DNA of 64,000 nucleotides. Origin: Anaerolineae bacterium. Its GTDB lineage: Bacteria; Chloroflexota; Anaerolineae; Promineifilales; Promineifilaceae. Below the pieces are notes generated by a model, which saw only the letters and a program-made list of their open reading frames with translations, had not been told where the DNA came from and made no database searches. The stretch is from the NCBI GenBank assembly GCA_023384415.1, contig JAHDWJ010000027.1, positions 19,680-83,679 on the forward strand, written 5' to 3'. Position 1 is the stretch's first letter. The number at the start of each line of letters is the position of its first letter. Positions 1 to 8,749 of this stretch are shown piece after piece. A program made the position numbers and the translations under genes.

Positions 1-1080
1 ACTGATTACCGTTCGGCTTTGCAAGATTTGCGGCAGCGGTGCGGCCGCGTCGTTGTCGGCAGCAGCAAAGGCAAAAAACCGATTACCCTGGAAGATTTAG
101 GGGTGGCCGGGGCCGTTACCGTGCTGCTCAAAGACACGCTGCATCCCAACCTGATGCAAACTCTGGAAGGGCAGGCTGCTTTTGTTCATGCTGGCCCGTT
201 TGCCAATATCGCTCATGGCAACAGCTCTATCCTGGCTGACCAGGTAGCCATGCGCCTGGGTGATTTCGTCATCACGGAGTCTGGCTTTGGGGCGGATATT
301 GGTATGGAGAAATTTTTCAATGTCAAATGCCGTTACTCTGGTTTGATACCTGACTGTGTGGTGTTGGTAGCCACCATTCGCGCCCTGAAGATGCACGGGG
401 GTGGTCCTCGGGTGGTGCCGGGCAAACCGCTCGCGGCCGCATACACCGATGAGAATTTAAATTTACTTCGGGCAGGGCTAGCCAATTTGCAGGTACATAT
501 CCGCAATGCTAAACGGTTTGGCATTCCAGTAGTTGTTGCTGTCAATAAATTCCACACAGATACGGATGCCGAAATTGAACTGGTCCGAGAAGCAGCCCTG
601 GAAGCTGGTGCGGAAACGGCGGTGATGAGTGATCATTGGGCCAATGGAGGTGATGGGGCATTGCAACTGGCGGAAGCCGTTGCGGCCGCGTGCCAGCAGC
701 CCACCAACTTTGAGTTTCTCTACCCATTGGACCTACCCATCAAAGAGAAGATTGAAATTATCGCCAAAGAGATGTACGGCGCGGCCGCAGTTACCTATGA
801 ACCCCTGGCTGAGAAGCAAATCCAGGAATATGAGGCCAATGGGTTTGGTAATTTGCCCATCTGCATGGCCAAAACCCACCTGAGCCTTAGCCACGACCCC
901 AACCTGAAAAATGCTCCTACCGGTTTTACTGTGCCAGTCAGGGAAGTGCGGGCTTCGGTCGGGGCTGGTTTTATCTACCCCCTATTAGGCACCATGCGTA
1001 CCATGCCCGGTCTGGGCAGCAAACCGGCCTATATGCAGGTGGACATTGACGAAGACGGTCGTATCCTCGGCCTCTTCTAA
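1..1080 (+). CDS. fhs: Formate--tetrahydrofolate ligase, C-terminal part (5' end outside window)
   Basis: Joins formate to tetrahydrofolate using ATP, giving 10-formyl-THF for one-carbon metabolism or the methyl branch of the Wood-Ljungdahl pathway; cytoplasmic. The frame is open from base 1, so the gene begins upstream and about 360 of the usual roughly 560 residues are seen. Family-typical stretches are [33 protein letters not shown] and the C-terminal end near [16 protein letters not shown]. It is an ordinary, intact 3' half. Three octamers in the gene are read as AAA and one as CGR, showing insertion of this element even into a conserved enzyme. The next feature downstream is an independent promoter, so fhs ends its transcription unit here. 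Confidence 0.97.
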   Translation, partial: TDYRSALQDLRQRCGRVVVGSSKGKKPITLEDLGVAGAVTVLLKDTLHPNLMQTLEGQAAFVHAGPFANIAHGNSSILADQVAMRLGDFVITESGFGADIGMEKFFNVKCRYSGLIPDCVVLVATIRALKMHGGGPRVVPGKPLAAAYTDENLNLLRAGLANLQVHIRNAKRFGIPVVVAVNKFHTDTDAEIELVREAALEAGAETAVMSDHWANGGDGALQLAEAVAAACQQPTNFEFLYPLDLPIKEKIEIIAKEMYGAAAVTYEPLAEKQIQEYEANGFGNLPICMAKTHLSLSHDPNLKNAPTGFTVPVREVRASVGAGFIYPLLGTMRTMPGLGSKPAYMQVDIDEDGRILGLF

Positions 1081-1128
1081 AAACCTGCCACCTGAAACTG
1101 CTGATTCTTATGTCAAACAAAATAGGAA

Positions 1129-1158
1129 TTGACAGACAGATGTAAACTGTTTTATAGT
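1129..1158 (+). promoter_or_regulatory. Sigma-70-type promoter for the structured RNA
   Basis: TTGACA at 1129-1134 and TATAGT at 1153-1158 are separated by 18 bases. Transcription would start near 1165, just before a long base-paired region that ends in a T-run, and no ribosome binding site or convincing ORF follows. Confidence 0.7.
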
Positions 1159-1164
1159 GTGAGT

Positions 1165-1374
1165 GTCAATAAAGCCTCAGATGACAGGCAGTTGACCAGG
1201 AAAGTAAGCGGTATTTGGATTCCCAATAGTGCGCCGGAAAGCCTCGACCAAACCTGGATTCGTCCCGGGGTCAGAGCCAACATCTGTGTCATAGGCCACC
1301 ACGGAATTCGTCGGACATAAACCCGCTTAACCCCTGGTTTTTAGAACTACCTGATTTCATCTGAGGTTTTTTTT
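1165..1374 (+). ncRNA. Structured RNA of about 210 nt, possibly 6S RNA
   Basis: A long irregular hairpin closes the whole transcript: CCTCAGATGA (1175-1184) pairs with TCATCTGAGG (1357-1366), then AGTT/AACT, ACCAGG (1195-1200) with CCTGGT (1333-1338), and TAAGCGG (1205-1211) with CCGCTTA (1323-1329). Eight T residues (1367-1374) follow, as in an intrinsic terminator. The length of about 200 nt, the promoter at its head and the rod shape with an open middle fit 6S RNA, which binds RNA polymerase; the E. coli closing stem is also CUCUGAGAUG-like. I see no SRP, tmRNA or RNase P motifs. The structure is seen; the family name is inference. Confidence 0.55.
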
Positions 1375-1661
1375 GTCTCCCCCGTATCTGCTCAATAAGT
1401 TGGGCGAATCTTTGGAAGGTTTGGGCAATAGACAAGCCTTTGGGCCAAACCTTCCGAAGGTTACACGTTTTACTGAGATGTTACGTGAAAACAGGGCCGT
1501 TTATGAGGTGTGAATGAGCGAAAGCAGGTTTATGGGAGCAAAACCTGGTTTTGATGGACAAATGAAGCCAAAGGTGACATAATCCATCTGTTATATTGTT
1601 TTCCATTTCTGCCCGGTGTTCGCTGAGTCATGGATTGGAATTAGTTCTAGGAGAAGACAAG
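1375..1661. other. Intergenic region with an 11-bp inverted repeat; 5' region of the RRM gene
   Basis: GGAAGGTTTGG (1414-1424) and CCAAACCTTCC (1445-1455) form a hairpin with a 20-base loop but without a T-run. The rest up to the TTG start at 1662 probably holds the promoter and leader of the RNA-binding protein; I found no clear -35/-10 pair. Confidence 0.5.
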
Positions 1662-2012
1662 TTGTCTAAGAAAATTTATGTTGGTAATCTGTCCTTTGAA
1701 GCAACAGAGGATCAAGTTCGTGAGTTATTTGCCCCCCATGGCACAGTAGAATCTGTTGCTCTGATCAATGATCGGGACACCGGTAGATTCCGTGGCTTTG
1801 GCTTTGTCGAAATGGGTGATGCTTCGGCCGCTGACGCTATCAAAGCGTTGGATGGTAAAGAAGTAGATGGTCGTGAGCTGCGGGTGAATGAAGCCCGTCC
1901 ACAAGAAAACCGCTCTTTCGGGGGCGGGGATCGCGGCGGCCGCGGTAACTTTGGTGGTGGTAATCGCCGTGACTCCGGTAATCGGAGTGGTGGTGGCAAC
2001 CGTCGCTGGTAA
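1662..2012 (+). CDS. RRM-domain RNA-binding protein with glycine-rich tail
   Basis: A 116-residue protein with one RNA recognition motif: RNP2 is IYVGNL (residues 5-10) and RNP1 is RGFGFVEM (44-51). After about residue 85 the tail is rich in Gly, Arg and Asn (GGDRGGRGNFGGGNRR), as in cyanobacterial Rbp and plant GRP proteins that bind single-stranded RNA, often under cold stress. The start is TTG at 1662, preceded by AGGAG at 1649; an upstream in-frame start at 1596 would add 22 residues unlike any RRM. The octamer lies in the Gly-rich tail, read as GGR. A strong terminator follows. A role as RNA chaperone is inferred. Confidence 0.92.
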   Translation: MSKKIYVGNLSFEATEDQVRELFAPHGTVESVALINDRDTGRFRGFGFVEMGDASAADAIKALDGKEVDGRELRVNEARPQENRSFGGGDRGGRGNFGGGNRRDSGNRSGGGNRRW

Positions 2013-2041
2013 TAGCCGCTAAAATAACCCTTTAACTATCA

Positions 2042-2078
2042 AAAGACCGCTGCCAGGTTATGGCAGCGGTCTTTTTTG
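2042..2078 (+). terminator. Intrinsic terminator of the RRM gene
   Basis: AAGACCGCTGCCA (2043-2055) pairs with TGGCAGCGGTCTT (2061-2073) around a five-base loop, followed by a T-rich run. Confidence 0.92.
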
Positions 2079-2257
2079 TTTGTTTGGTGGCAAAGTGAGC
2101 TGGGGATCGTTTATGGATCGCTGTGAGGGTAAGCTGTAGATCAGCGTAAAAACATAGGTTAGGGCATAGTTCAACTTCTCTGAAAACGGTAACTTATACA
2201 TTCCTGACCGCCGACGTTGATTGATTGACAAAATTAATCTTTTGCCGTAATGACAAC

Positions 2258-2447
2258 AACGGATTAAGAAGGGAGCGGATTTTCCCAGAGAAGGTCAATA
2301 TCCGTTTGTTTCTCAATCTGTTGTTGTCATTCTGAAAATGAGATTTGCCAGTAACGGATTAAAAAGGGAACCGATTTTCCCAGAGAAGGTCAATATCCGT
2401 TTGTTTCTCAATCTGTTGTTGTCATTCTAAAAATGAGATTTGCCAGT
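2258..2447. repeat. 95-bp tandem duplication (2 copies) in a 555-bp intergenic region
   Basis: Copy 1 (2258-2352) and copy 2 (2353-2447) are directly adjacent and differ at only four positions. Each copy has CGGAT...ATCCG and ends in a segment with CTGTTGTTGTCA, which is complementary to TGACAACAAC at 2251-2260, so hairpins are possible. No ORF runs through it. Elsewhere between 2079 and 2567 I see nothing recognisable. It precedes a lipoprotein gene and could be regulatory or a recent slippage product. Confidence 0.9.
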
Positions 2448-2567
2448 TAACCAACCTGCCGACGGCCGATGGCAGACCGCCACCAGCGGAAAAATCGCCG
2501 TCGGTGGTCAAATTTGGTGATTCAACAGCGTGTTTCTATCATCAGTGGCTTTTTAGGAGATATTACC

Positions 2568-4301
2568 ATGAAAACAACCCGCTCTTTACTTCTGCTCTTC
2601 TTGCTGCTAACCCTGCCCGTGTTGGCTTGCAGTTTTGGCCGTAGTGAACCAGCCCCTACGCCAACCAACACTCCTGCACCGACTAACACCCCGGCCCCAA
2701 CCAATATCCCAGAACCTACTCCCACAGCGACCCCCGACCTTTCTGTTGGTTTTGAGAGCTATCTGTCTGAATTTCAAGGGGTTTCAATTGGTCATTCACC
2801 CGATTGGGCGGTGATGGACTTTTTTGTGATTTTTTTCGCCTCTAGTCAGGTGTTTCTGGATAACTTTCTGAATGTCAGCAGCAGTGATGTCGCTTTGCCT
2901 TCGTTTGGGGATGAGGCCATAATGGTTCTTTTTACGGATGATGCTGCTGCTGTTGATGCCCCTGACCTGGCTACCTTCTGGGATCAGGTGTTTGAGGAGG
3001 CGGATTTACCCCTTGAAGAGAATGAACTAGAAGTTGTTTCTGGGCCTACTTCGCTGCAAGTGAATGGCCAGGAGGCTATTATTGGGGTGGTTCGCGGCCG
3101 CAATAGTGAAGACGGTCAGGAACTCACCATTTTGGTGGCGATAATAATGAACCAGGAAGTGGGGCGAGTGGCTACGCTCATGGGGGTTAGCTCGACGGCG
3201 GCTGCCGACCGGAACATCCCCCTCATGGAAGCGATGGTCAAAACCATTCAATTGCAAGAGCCAGATGAGAGTGCTTTTTTGTCAGGTGAGAATGGGTTTG
3301 GCTTCGGTGACACCACAGCCACCTATTTAGGTGATATTTACACCGGGTATACCCTGACAGGTACAATTGCCCAGGTTGGGGACGTCGGTGCGGTGGAATA
3401 TTATTACTACTCCCCCCTGGCTGATGATGGCATAGATATTTACATAACACCAACAGATGTTACCCTGGATGTGGTGGTAGATGTGCAAGATATGACCGGC
3501 AAATCTATTTTGCCTGGTGGAGCAGTAGATAATTCCTTTAGCGAAGAGCAGGTACTCAATGTGCAATTCCCAGACGAAGGGTATTACCGAATTGTTCTTT
3601 ATGCCAATTCCCTGAGTAGTGGTGAATTCTCCATAACAGTCATGGCCGCGGGTGTGCCCATTTCTACCGATGGGCATGGGGCATTGCTCCCCTTTTATGG
3701 CCCTGGCAGTGAATTGTCCATTACCCTATCTATGGTTAACAATGCCGAGCATGAATACCGTTTTGCCGCTGATGTGGCCGGGCTGGTAGTGGTGCAGGTA
3801 GACCCATTAGATTTTGATGTGGTATTGGAAATTTACGATGACGAAACGGGCACTAAGTTGTTAGAAGTGGATGATAGTTTTGGGCAAGAAACGTTAACCT
3901 TTGTCCCCCAACGCCTGGGACGGTATATATTGGTGGTGAAAGGGTATGAAGGGCAGCGGGGCACGTATGACATTGCCTTCTTTGGCTCACCCGATGTGCT
4001 GCTGGAAGTTGTGGATGGGGATGTGGTTTATGGCTGGCTGAATGACAGCGGCCGCACCGAATACGTTTTTGATGGCATCGGCGGCCGCACCCTGACCCTC
4101 ACCGCCTTTCCCGAAGCCGGGTTTGACATCGTGATTGAAATTTTTGATGGCAGCGACAGATTGCTTCTTTCTATAGATGATGCTGTGTCGGGCCTGGCTG
4201 AAACGTTAGTCTATACCTTGCCGGCTGATGGTGACTATTTCATTGTCATTCGTGGCTTTGCTGGGGCACCTGGAGGGAAATTTACCCTGACGGTGGATTA
4301 A
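2568..4301 (+). CDS. Exported lipoprotein with PPC-like beta-sandwich domains
   Basis: A 577-residue secreted protein. The start is ATG 2568 after TTAGGAGA. The signal peptide ends in a lipobox LPVLAC (Cys21), then a Pro/Thr-rich linker (TPTNTPAPTNTPAPT, residues 28-50) and a first globular part of about 190 residues that I do not recognise. From about residue 240 there are three consecutive beta-rich segments of about 100 residues, each ending like bacterial pre-peptidase C-terminal (PPC) domains (GYYRIVLYA, GRYILVVKGYEG, GDYFIVIRGFAG). Such lipoproteins are common on Chloroflexota surfaces; partner and ligand are unknown. Three octamers are read as RGR, SGR and GGR. It appears to be a single-gene unit. 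Confidence 0.85.
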   Translation: MKTTRSLLLLFLLLTLPVLACSFGRSEPAPTPTNTPAPTNTPAPTNIPEPTPTATPDLSVGFESYLSEFQGVSIGHSPDWAVMDFFVIFFASSQVFLDNFLNVSSSDVALPSFGDEAIMVLFTDDAAAVDAPDLATFWDQVFEEADLPLEENELEVVSGPTSLQVNGQEAIIGVVRGRNSEDGQELTILVAIIMNQEVGRVATLMGVSSTAAADRNIPLMEAMVKTIQLQEPDESAFLSGENGFGFGDTTATYLGDIYTGYTLTGTIAQVGDVGAVEYYYYSPLADDGIDIYITPTDVTLDVVVDVQDMTGKSILPGGAVDNSFSEEQVLNVQFPDEGYYRIVLYANSLSSGEFSITVMAAGVPISTDGHGALLPFYGPGSELSITLSMVNNAEHEYRFAADVAGLVVVQVDPLDFDVVLEIYDDETGTKLLEVDDSFGQETLTFVPQRLGRYILVVKGYEGQRGTYDIAFFGSPDVLLEVVDGDVVYGWLNDSGRTEYVFDGIGGRTLTLTAFPEAGFDIVIEIFDGSDRLLLSIDDAVSGLAETLVYTLPADGDYFIVIRGFAGAPGGKFTLTVD

Positions 4302-4352
4302 CAGTTTGTTGAAAGGGTGTGAGTTTTAATCTCCTCTTGACTGCTATAGTAA

Positions 4353-4393
4353 AATGACGGGGGGTGGAGCAATTTGCTCCACCCCCCGTCATT
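4353..4393. promoter_or_regulatory. Perfect 41-bp palindrome (20-bp arms)
   Basis: The arms starting AATGACGGGGGG (4353-4372) and ending CCCCCCGTCATT (4374-4393) are exact reverse complements around one T. It lies 51 bases after the lipoprotein stop and 27 bases before the zinc ribbon start, directly after TATAGT (4345-4350). It has no T-run, so it may be a strong RNA hairpin, an operator or a dispersed element. Confidence 0.85.
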
Positions 4394-4420
4394 CATTCTA
4401 CACTAGTTGAGGAATATCTT

Positions 4421-4663
4421 ATGAACGCTTTACAGCGATTTTTGATGTGGTGTATGCCTGGCTCCTGGGGTGAAGCGATGCGCGAAGAATCCCTGCACTG
4501 GCTTTTGCGCTGCCCTAATTGTGGGTTAGAGCGGTCGGTTTGGGAACTGGGGGGGATTCGCTGGAAAGCTAAAGGGCAGCCTAAACGACTGCTGTTTTGC
4601 TCCCAATGTGGTCAGCGGGGATTGCATGAAATGTGGTATAAAGCAAAGACCCGTGACCGCTAA
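4421..4663 (+). CDS. Small zinc-ribbon protein, function unknown
   Basis: An 80-residue protein from ATG 4421, preceded by GAGG at 4409-4412. Two Cys pairs, CPNC near residue 31 and CSQC near residue 60, separated by about 25 residues, form a typical zinc ribbon. The rest is rich in Trp and basic residues (about six Trp), suggesting binding to nucleic acid or protein; I cannot name a family. Its stop codon overlaps the stop of the convergent molybdopterin oxidoreductase fragment by four bases. A longer frame from 4364 would read through the palindrome and is unlikely. Confidence 0.65.
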   Translation: MNALQRFLMWCMPGSWGEAMREESLHWLLRCPNCGLERSVWELGGIRWKAKGQPKRLLFCSQCGQRGLHEMWYKAKTRDR

Positions 4664-5070
4664 ACGATCAACGTAACGGGAACCCCACTGAAGGCCGCGT
4701 TCCCTGTAAGTTCATCAATGACCTGATCATTGGTCAAATCATTGAGGCTGACGCCAGGGTGCTGCTGGGCCACATCCTGGCGAGTGCCAGGACGATTGTG
4801 TCCCCAGCCATGGGGAATGCTAACTACCCCAGACATGATGTCATCCGTTAATTCGGCGGGCAGGGTGATAGCCCCAACCTGGGATTGAACCTGTACCGGT
4901 TGCCCATCGGTGAGACCAAGCGCGGCCGCGTCCCCCCTGTTTACCAAAACCGTACATCGCTCTTTCCCCTTCACCAGCCGTTCGCTGTTGTGCATCCATG
5001 AGTTGTTGCTGCGTAATTGGCGGCGACCAATCAGGAGGAAAGGGGGAGGGGGAGACTGCTCACTGCTCAC
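4660..5070 (-). pseudogene. Molybdopterin oxidoreductase, C-terminal cofactor-binding part (out of frame)
   Basis: This 136-codon frame encodes the molydopterin-dinucleotide-binding C-terminal domain that the upstream frame lacks: NSWMHN, LVNRGDAAALGLTDGQPV and VSIPHGWGHNRPG are family-typical. It continues the gene at 5060-6793 after a change of frame inside heptamer repeats (5053-5080). Removing one 7-base unit joins both frames into a protein of about 705 residues. The part could be made as a separate polypeptide from GTG 5070, but no ribosome binding site supports that. It is either a pseudogene, a switched-off gene or an assembly error in a repeat. Confidence 0.85.
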
Positions 5071-5080
5071 TGCTTACTGC
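5053..5080. repeat. Heptamer tandem repeat at the frameshift site
   Basis: Read on the minus strand: AGTAAGC, AGTGAGC, AGTGAGC, AGTCTCC. Two adjacent AGTGAGC units in the upstream frame give TGA and end translation after the residues AVSSEQ; with one unit fewer the frame stays open into the C-terminal domain. The same repeat family occurs at 15547, 18377 and 26371. Confidence 0.85.
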
Positions 5081-6793
5081 CAAATGCTCTTGCAAACGGA
5101 AGAGGTCTTGCACAAACAACTCCGGAGCCAACGAGATGCGTTTGGAGGCGTGTCCCAGGCGGCTGGGCAGGCAGGGGCGCAGGGGGCCAAGGTCCAAGCC
5201 GTGAACCTCACGGCGCAGACGGGCCAGGCTCAGACCGCGATACTGACTGAAACGCAAGGCTAGATCAAGCAGCTTTTCTGGGGACAGGCGGCGGAAAAAG
5301 TCAAACTTAAACAGCCGTCGGGAAATGTCTCGATTCCCTTCCAGACGCAGGCGCAGCTCCTGTAAAATTTGCCAATCTTGCTTCATACCTGGCTCTGGGT
5401 CAAACAAGGCGGGGCTGAATTTAGCCGTGTTTTGCACCGCCAATAGGTGAAAGATCAAATCATAATGGGACGTTTCCAGGCCGGTGGCTGGGGGTAAAAT
5501 GATATGGGCGTGGCGGGTGGTTTCGTTCAGATAAATGTCAATAGCGACCATAAACTCCAGCCCGGCCAACGCTTCATCTAGTTGACGACCATTGGGAGTG
5601 GAAAGCACTGGATTGCCGGCTATGGTGATCATCGCCTTGATCTGTCCTTCCCCAGGGGTGAGGATTTCTTCGGCCAGGGTAGCGGCTGGCAGCTCCCCAA
5701 CGATTTCAGGCAGACCGCGTACCCGACTGCGCCAGCGGCCGTAACTTCCTTTGTTGCCCGTCAGACTGGTGAGAGCGACGACATCAATGGCCGGGTGGGT
5801 GAACATGGCCCCACCAGGGTTGTCTAGGTTACCGGTGAGCAGGTTAAGCAAGTTAAGCAGCCATTGGCACAGTCCCCCAAATGGTTGGGTAGAGAGGCCC
5901 ATCCGGCCATAAGCGACGGCTGAAGGCGCGGCCGCGAACTCACGGGCAATTCTCTGGATGGTAGTAGGGGAAATATTGGTTGCGGCCGCGACTGCCTCCG
6001 GAGTAAATGGCTCCACCACCTGGGCTACCGTCTCCAGCCCATCACACACATCTGCTAACCGCCCCAAATCCACCAACTCCTCGGCAAATAAGGAATGCAG
6101 CAAAGCCAACAAAAACAGGGCATCACTTCCTGGCCGGATGAAATGATGCTCATCGGCCATCTGGGCTGTCTCCGTGCGCCGGGGATCAAGAACCACCAAT
6201 CTACCCCCGCGCTTTTGTAACCCTTTCAGCCGTCCTTCAATCCCGGCGGCAGTCATCAAACTGCCATTGGAAACCAGCGGATTGGCCCCTAGCATGAGAA
6301 AATAATCGGTGCGGTCCACATCAGGCACGGGCAGGAGCAAATAATGGCCGAACATGAGATAGGCCGCCAGATGATGGGGCAGTTGGTCTACCGAGGTAGC
6401 CGAGAATCGGTTTTTAGTGCGTAAGGCGCGGATGAAGGGTGGATTGTAGAGCAGTGAGCCGAGGTTGTGCACATTGGGGTTGCCCAGGTATACGCCGACG
6501 GCGTTGCGGCCGTGTTCGGCTTGAATCGTTTGCAATCGGCCTACCACCTCGTCGAATGCCTCATCCCACCCGATTTGCTCCCAGCCGGCCGCCGTGCGTC
6601 GTAAGGGGAATTTGAGCCGGTTTGGGTCGTGGTATATATCTTGCAGGGCCACTGCCTTTGGGCAAATATGCCCCCGACTGAACGGATCGTTCTGGTCCCC
6701 TTTTATGGTTTGAATCTTCCCGGCTTCGACCTGAATTTCCAGGCCGCACATCGCTTCACACAGGTTACAGGTTCGGAAATGGGTTTGGGACAT
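5060..6793 (-). CDS. Molybdopterin-dependent oxidoreductase, large N-terminal part
   Basis: 577 residues of a DMSO-reductase-family enzyme. A [4Fe-4S] site is visible at Cys9, Cys12, Cys16 and Cys44 (CNLCEAMC...HICPKA). Family stretches follow, such as MLGANPLVSNGS, VVLDPRRTETA and TGNLDNPGGAMF. There is no Tat signal, so it should act in the cytoplasm. The usual C-terminal cofactor-binding domain is missing because a TGA in a heptamer repeat ends the frame; it lies in another frame at 4660-5070. The substrate cannot be told; Cys-less position after LGANPLVSN suggests neither formate dehydrogenase nor nitrate reductase with certainty. No electron-transfer subunits are adjacent. Two octamers are read as AAA. 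Confidence 0.88.
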   Translation of the reverse strand: MSQTHFRTCNLCEAMCGLEIQVEAGKIQTIKGDQNDPFSRGHICPKAVALQDIYHDPNRLKFPLRRTAAGWEQIGWDEAFDEVVGRLQTIQAEHGRNAVGVYLGNPNVHNLGSLLYNPPFIRALRTKNRFSATSVDQLPHHLAAYLMFGHYLLLPVPDVDRTDYFLMLGANPLVSNGSLMTAAGIEGRLKGLQKRGGRLVVLDPRRTETAQMADEHHFIRPGSDALFLLALLHSLFAEELVDLGRLADVCDGLETVAQVVEPFTPEAVAAATNISPTTIQRIAREFAAAPSAVAYGRMGLSTQPFGGLCQWLLNLLNLLTGNLDNPGGAMFTHPAIDVVALTSLTGNKGSYGRWRSRVRGLPEIVGELPAATLAEEILTPGEGQIKAMITIAGNPVLSTPNGRQLDEALAGLEFMVAIDIYLNETTRHAHIILPPATGLETSHYDLIFHLLAVQNTAKFSPALFDPEPGMKQDWQILQELRLRLEGNRDISRRLFKFDFFRRLSPEKLLDLALRFSQYRGLSLARLRREVHGLDLGPLRPCLPSRLGHASKRISLAPELFVQDLFRLQEHLAVSSEQ

Positions 6794-7323
6794 ACGGCAG
6801 ATCCTACGAAAATAGGGTTAAAAAGTGATGACTGAGGCGAAATAGACGATTTCCCGTTTGGTACGGCGACACATAGCAATCCAAATCTACCCCTTCTTCC
6901 TCTTTTTAGAGAACAAGTATGGTAAGGAGATTTCTGTTTGCCTTTATGTTGTTTGACCGGTTTTGACAATATCCCAACTGCCACATCTTGTGCATTCATG
7001 GATACCTGTCATTATTATCATGTTACCAATTCTATCGTCATCAGCCACTTCTTTACCACTACCTTTTAATCACGAATCTTGCGGATAGGCTCTGAGTAAG
7101 CTGTGGAATGTGATAGCTGAATTTTTTCTGGTTACGTTTCACAACTTGTCAACCCCCTTAGTTCCAAAGGGCCATTAGAATTGAGGCAAACTTTTGTGTC
7201 TTGCGCTGATTTTGCTTATACTTCTATGACCTTCGATAATTATCTAATGTGCGGGCATACCATTTACCTTTCGTCAGCCGTTATGCCGCACCGGGATCAT
7301 CACACAGTAAGGAGTTCCAATTT
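6794..7323. other. 530-bp divergent intergenic region
   Basis: It lies between the minus-strand oxidoreductase and the first choice-of-anchor B gene, so it should hold both promoters. TATACT at 7217-7222 with a poor -35 is the only candidate seen. AAGGAG at 7309-7314 is the ribosome binding site of the following gene. No RNA gene, repeat or octamer was recognised. Confidence 0.5.
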
Positions 7324-8691
7324 ATGAATCGTGTTCGTTTAAGCCAGTTAGGTTTGGGCGTGGCCCTGTTGGTTGTTCTGTTGGTAACAGGGTATGGCAT
7401 CAACGCGGCCGCGCCCCAGGGCAGCGGCCGCGTCAACTGCGTTGGTGGCATGGCCGACATCTACCCCTGTGCTGGCGTTGACTTGCTGGCCCACATGCCC
7501 CTCTCAGCCATCGGCGCTGAAACTGGCGCTATCATGGGCAACGACCATTGGGGCTGGACCGATCCCCTTACCAACCGGGATTACGTCATCTTTGGCCTGA
7601 CCAATGGCACCTCTTTCATAGACATCACCGACCGGGAAAATCCAATTTACCTGGGCAAACTTCCTTCCCATGAAGGCGAATCTATCTACCGCGACATCAA
7701 GGTGTACCAAAACTTCGCCTACATTGTAGCCGATAATTTGCCCAATCATGGCCTACAAATATTTGACCTGACCGAACTGCGTGATGTGGTCAATCCCCCT
7801 GTCACCTTCAACGAAACCGCCCATTACGATGACATTGGTTCCGCCCACACCCTGTGGGTCAACCAGGCCACCGGCTACCTGTATGCTGTCCTGCGTAACG
7901 CCGACAGTCATTGCCCCGCCGGGGTGCAAATGCTCCACCTGGCTGATCCCCTGGCTCCTACCCTGGCCGGCTGCCTGGATCATGGTGAAGCCCCCATCTC
8001 CACCGTTGAATGCCTGGTTTATGATGGCCCCGACCATGATTATCACGGTCACGAAATCTGTTTTCTGGCCAGTGATGATAATGTCAGTATTGCCGACGTG
8101 ACCAATAAGGGCGCCACCAGCATTATCGCCCGGTTCACTTACCCCCACATCATGCGGGCACACCAGGGAGCCGTTACTGAGGATTTGCGCTTCTGGTTGA
8201 TGACTGATATGCACGATGAGATGCACCATGGCCATAACACCCGCACCCACATTTTTGACATCATTGATCTGGATAACCCGGTCGTTTTAGGCTATTACGA
8301 GCTAGATACTCCAGCAATGGATCACAGCCTCTTTATTGTGGGCAACTATGTGTATGAGGCCAATCTGCGGGCGGGAATGCAAATTTTTGACATCAGCCAC
8401 CTGCCCAATACCAACCTGCTGCCCGCTGGTCATTTTGATGTTGACCCCAACAGCAACAGCACCAGCATGAACGGGGCCTGGAGCCTCTTCCCCTGGTGGG
8501 ATGACCGTATTGTTACTATCAGTGACACCGATTCTGGGTTGTTTATCACTCAATTTGTGTACAGCCCCACCGATGTCACCCTTTCAACTTTTGGGGGGTA
8601 TGGGCAGTCTGCCTGGTATTTGTACCTTTTACCCCTGTTGGCATTGATCTTGTTTGGGCTGATGCGGCGGCGGAGATGGAATAATGATTAA
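7324..8691 (+). CDS. Choice-of-anchor B family protein 1, C-terminal membrane anchor
   Basis: A 455-residue exported protein, first of three tandem paralogues. ATG 7324 follows AAGGAG by nine bases. An N-terminal hydrophobic segment (residues 9-28) is a signal peptide. The body is a beta-propeller of LVIVD-type repeats with shared landmarks: GMADIYPC, WGWTDPL, TNGTSFIDITD, YRDIKVY, HQG and FDISHL. It ends in a hydrophobic helix (about 425-446) followed by RRRRW, a typical surface-anchoring tail that gives the family its name. It is His-rich in the middle (MHDEMHHGHNT), perhaps metal binding. The function of the family is unknown; an extracellular structural or binding role is inferred. Two octamers lie near the N-terminus only. 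Confidence 0.9.
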   Translation: MNRVRLSQLGLGVALLVVLLVTGYGINAAAPQGSGRVNCVGGMADIYPCAGVDLLAHMPLSAIGAETGAIMGNDHWGWTDPLTNRDYVIFGLTNGTSFIDITDRENPIYLGKLPSHEGESIYRDIKVYQNFAYIVADNLPNHGLQIFDLTELRDVVNPPVTFNETAHYDDIGSAHTLWVNQATGYLYAVLRNADSHCPAGVQMLHLADPLAPTLAGCLDHGEAPISTVECLVYDGPDHDYHGHEICFLASDDNVSIADVTNKGATSIIARFTYPHIMRAHQGAVTEDLRFWLMTDMHDEMHHGHNTRTHIFDIIDLDNPVVLGYYELDTPAMDHSLFIVGNYVYEANLRAGMQIFDISHLPNTNLLPAGHFDVDPNSNSTSMNGAWSLFPWWDDRIVTISDTDSGLFITQFVYSPTDVTLSTFGGYGQSAWYLYLLPLLALILFGLMRRRRWNND

Positions 8692-8749
8692 TTGGTGAAT
8701 TGTTAATCATTTACCAATTCATTCATTGCCCTGGTCTATTGGTGAATTT

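Noticed and set aside
1129-1320. 63-codon frame as a small gene
   Set aside because: It begins inside the promoter, has no ribosome binding site and overlaps the paired RNA structure.
6794-7323. tRNA or other RNA gene in this gap
   Set aside because: No cloverleaf or T-loop sequence was found; the same holds for all other gaps.
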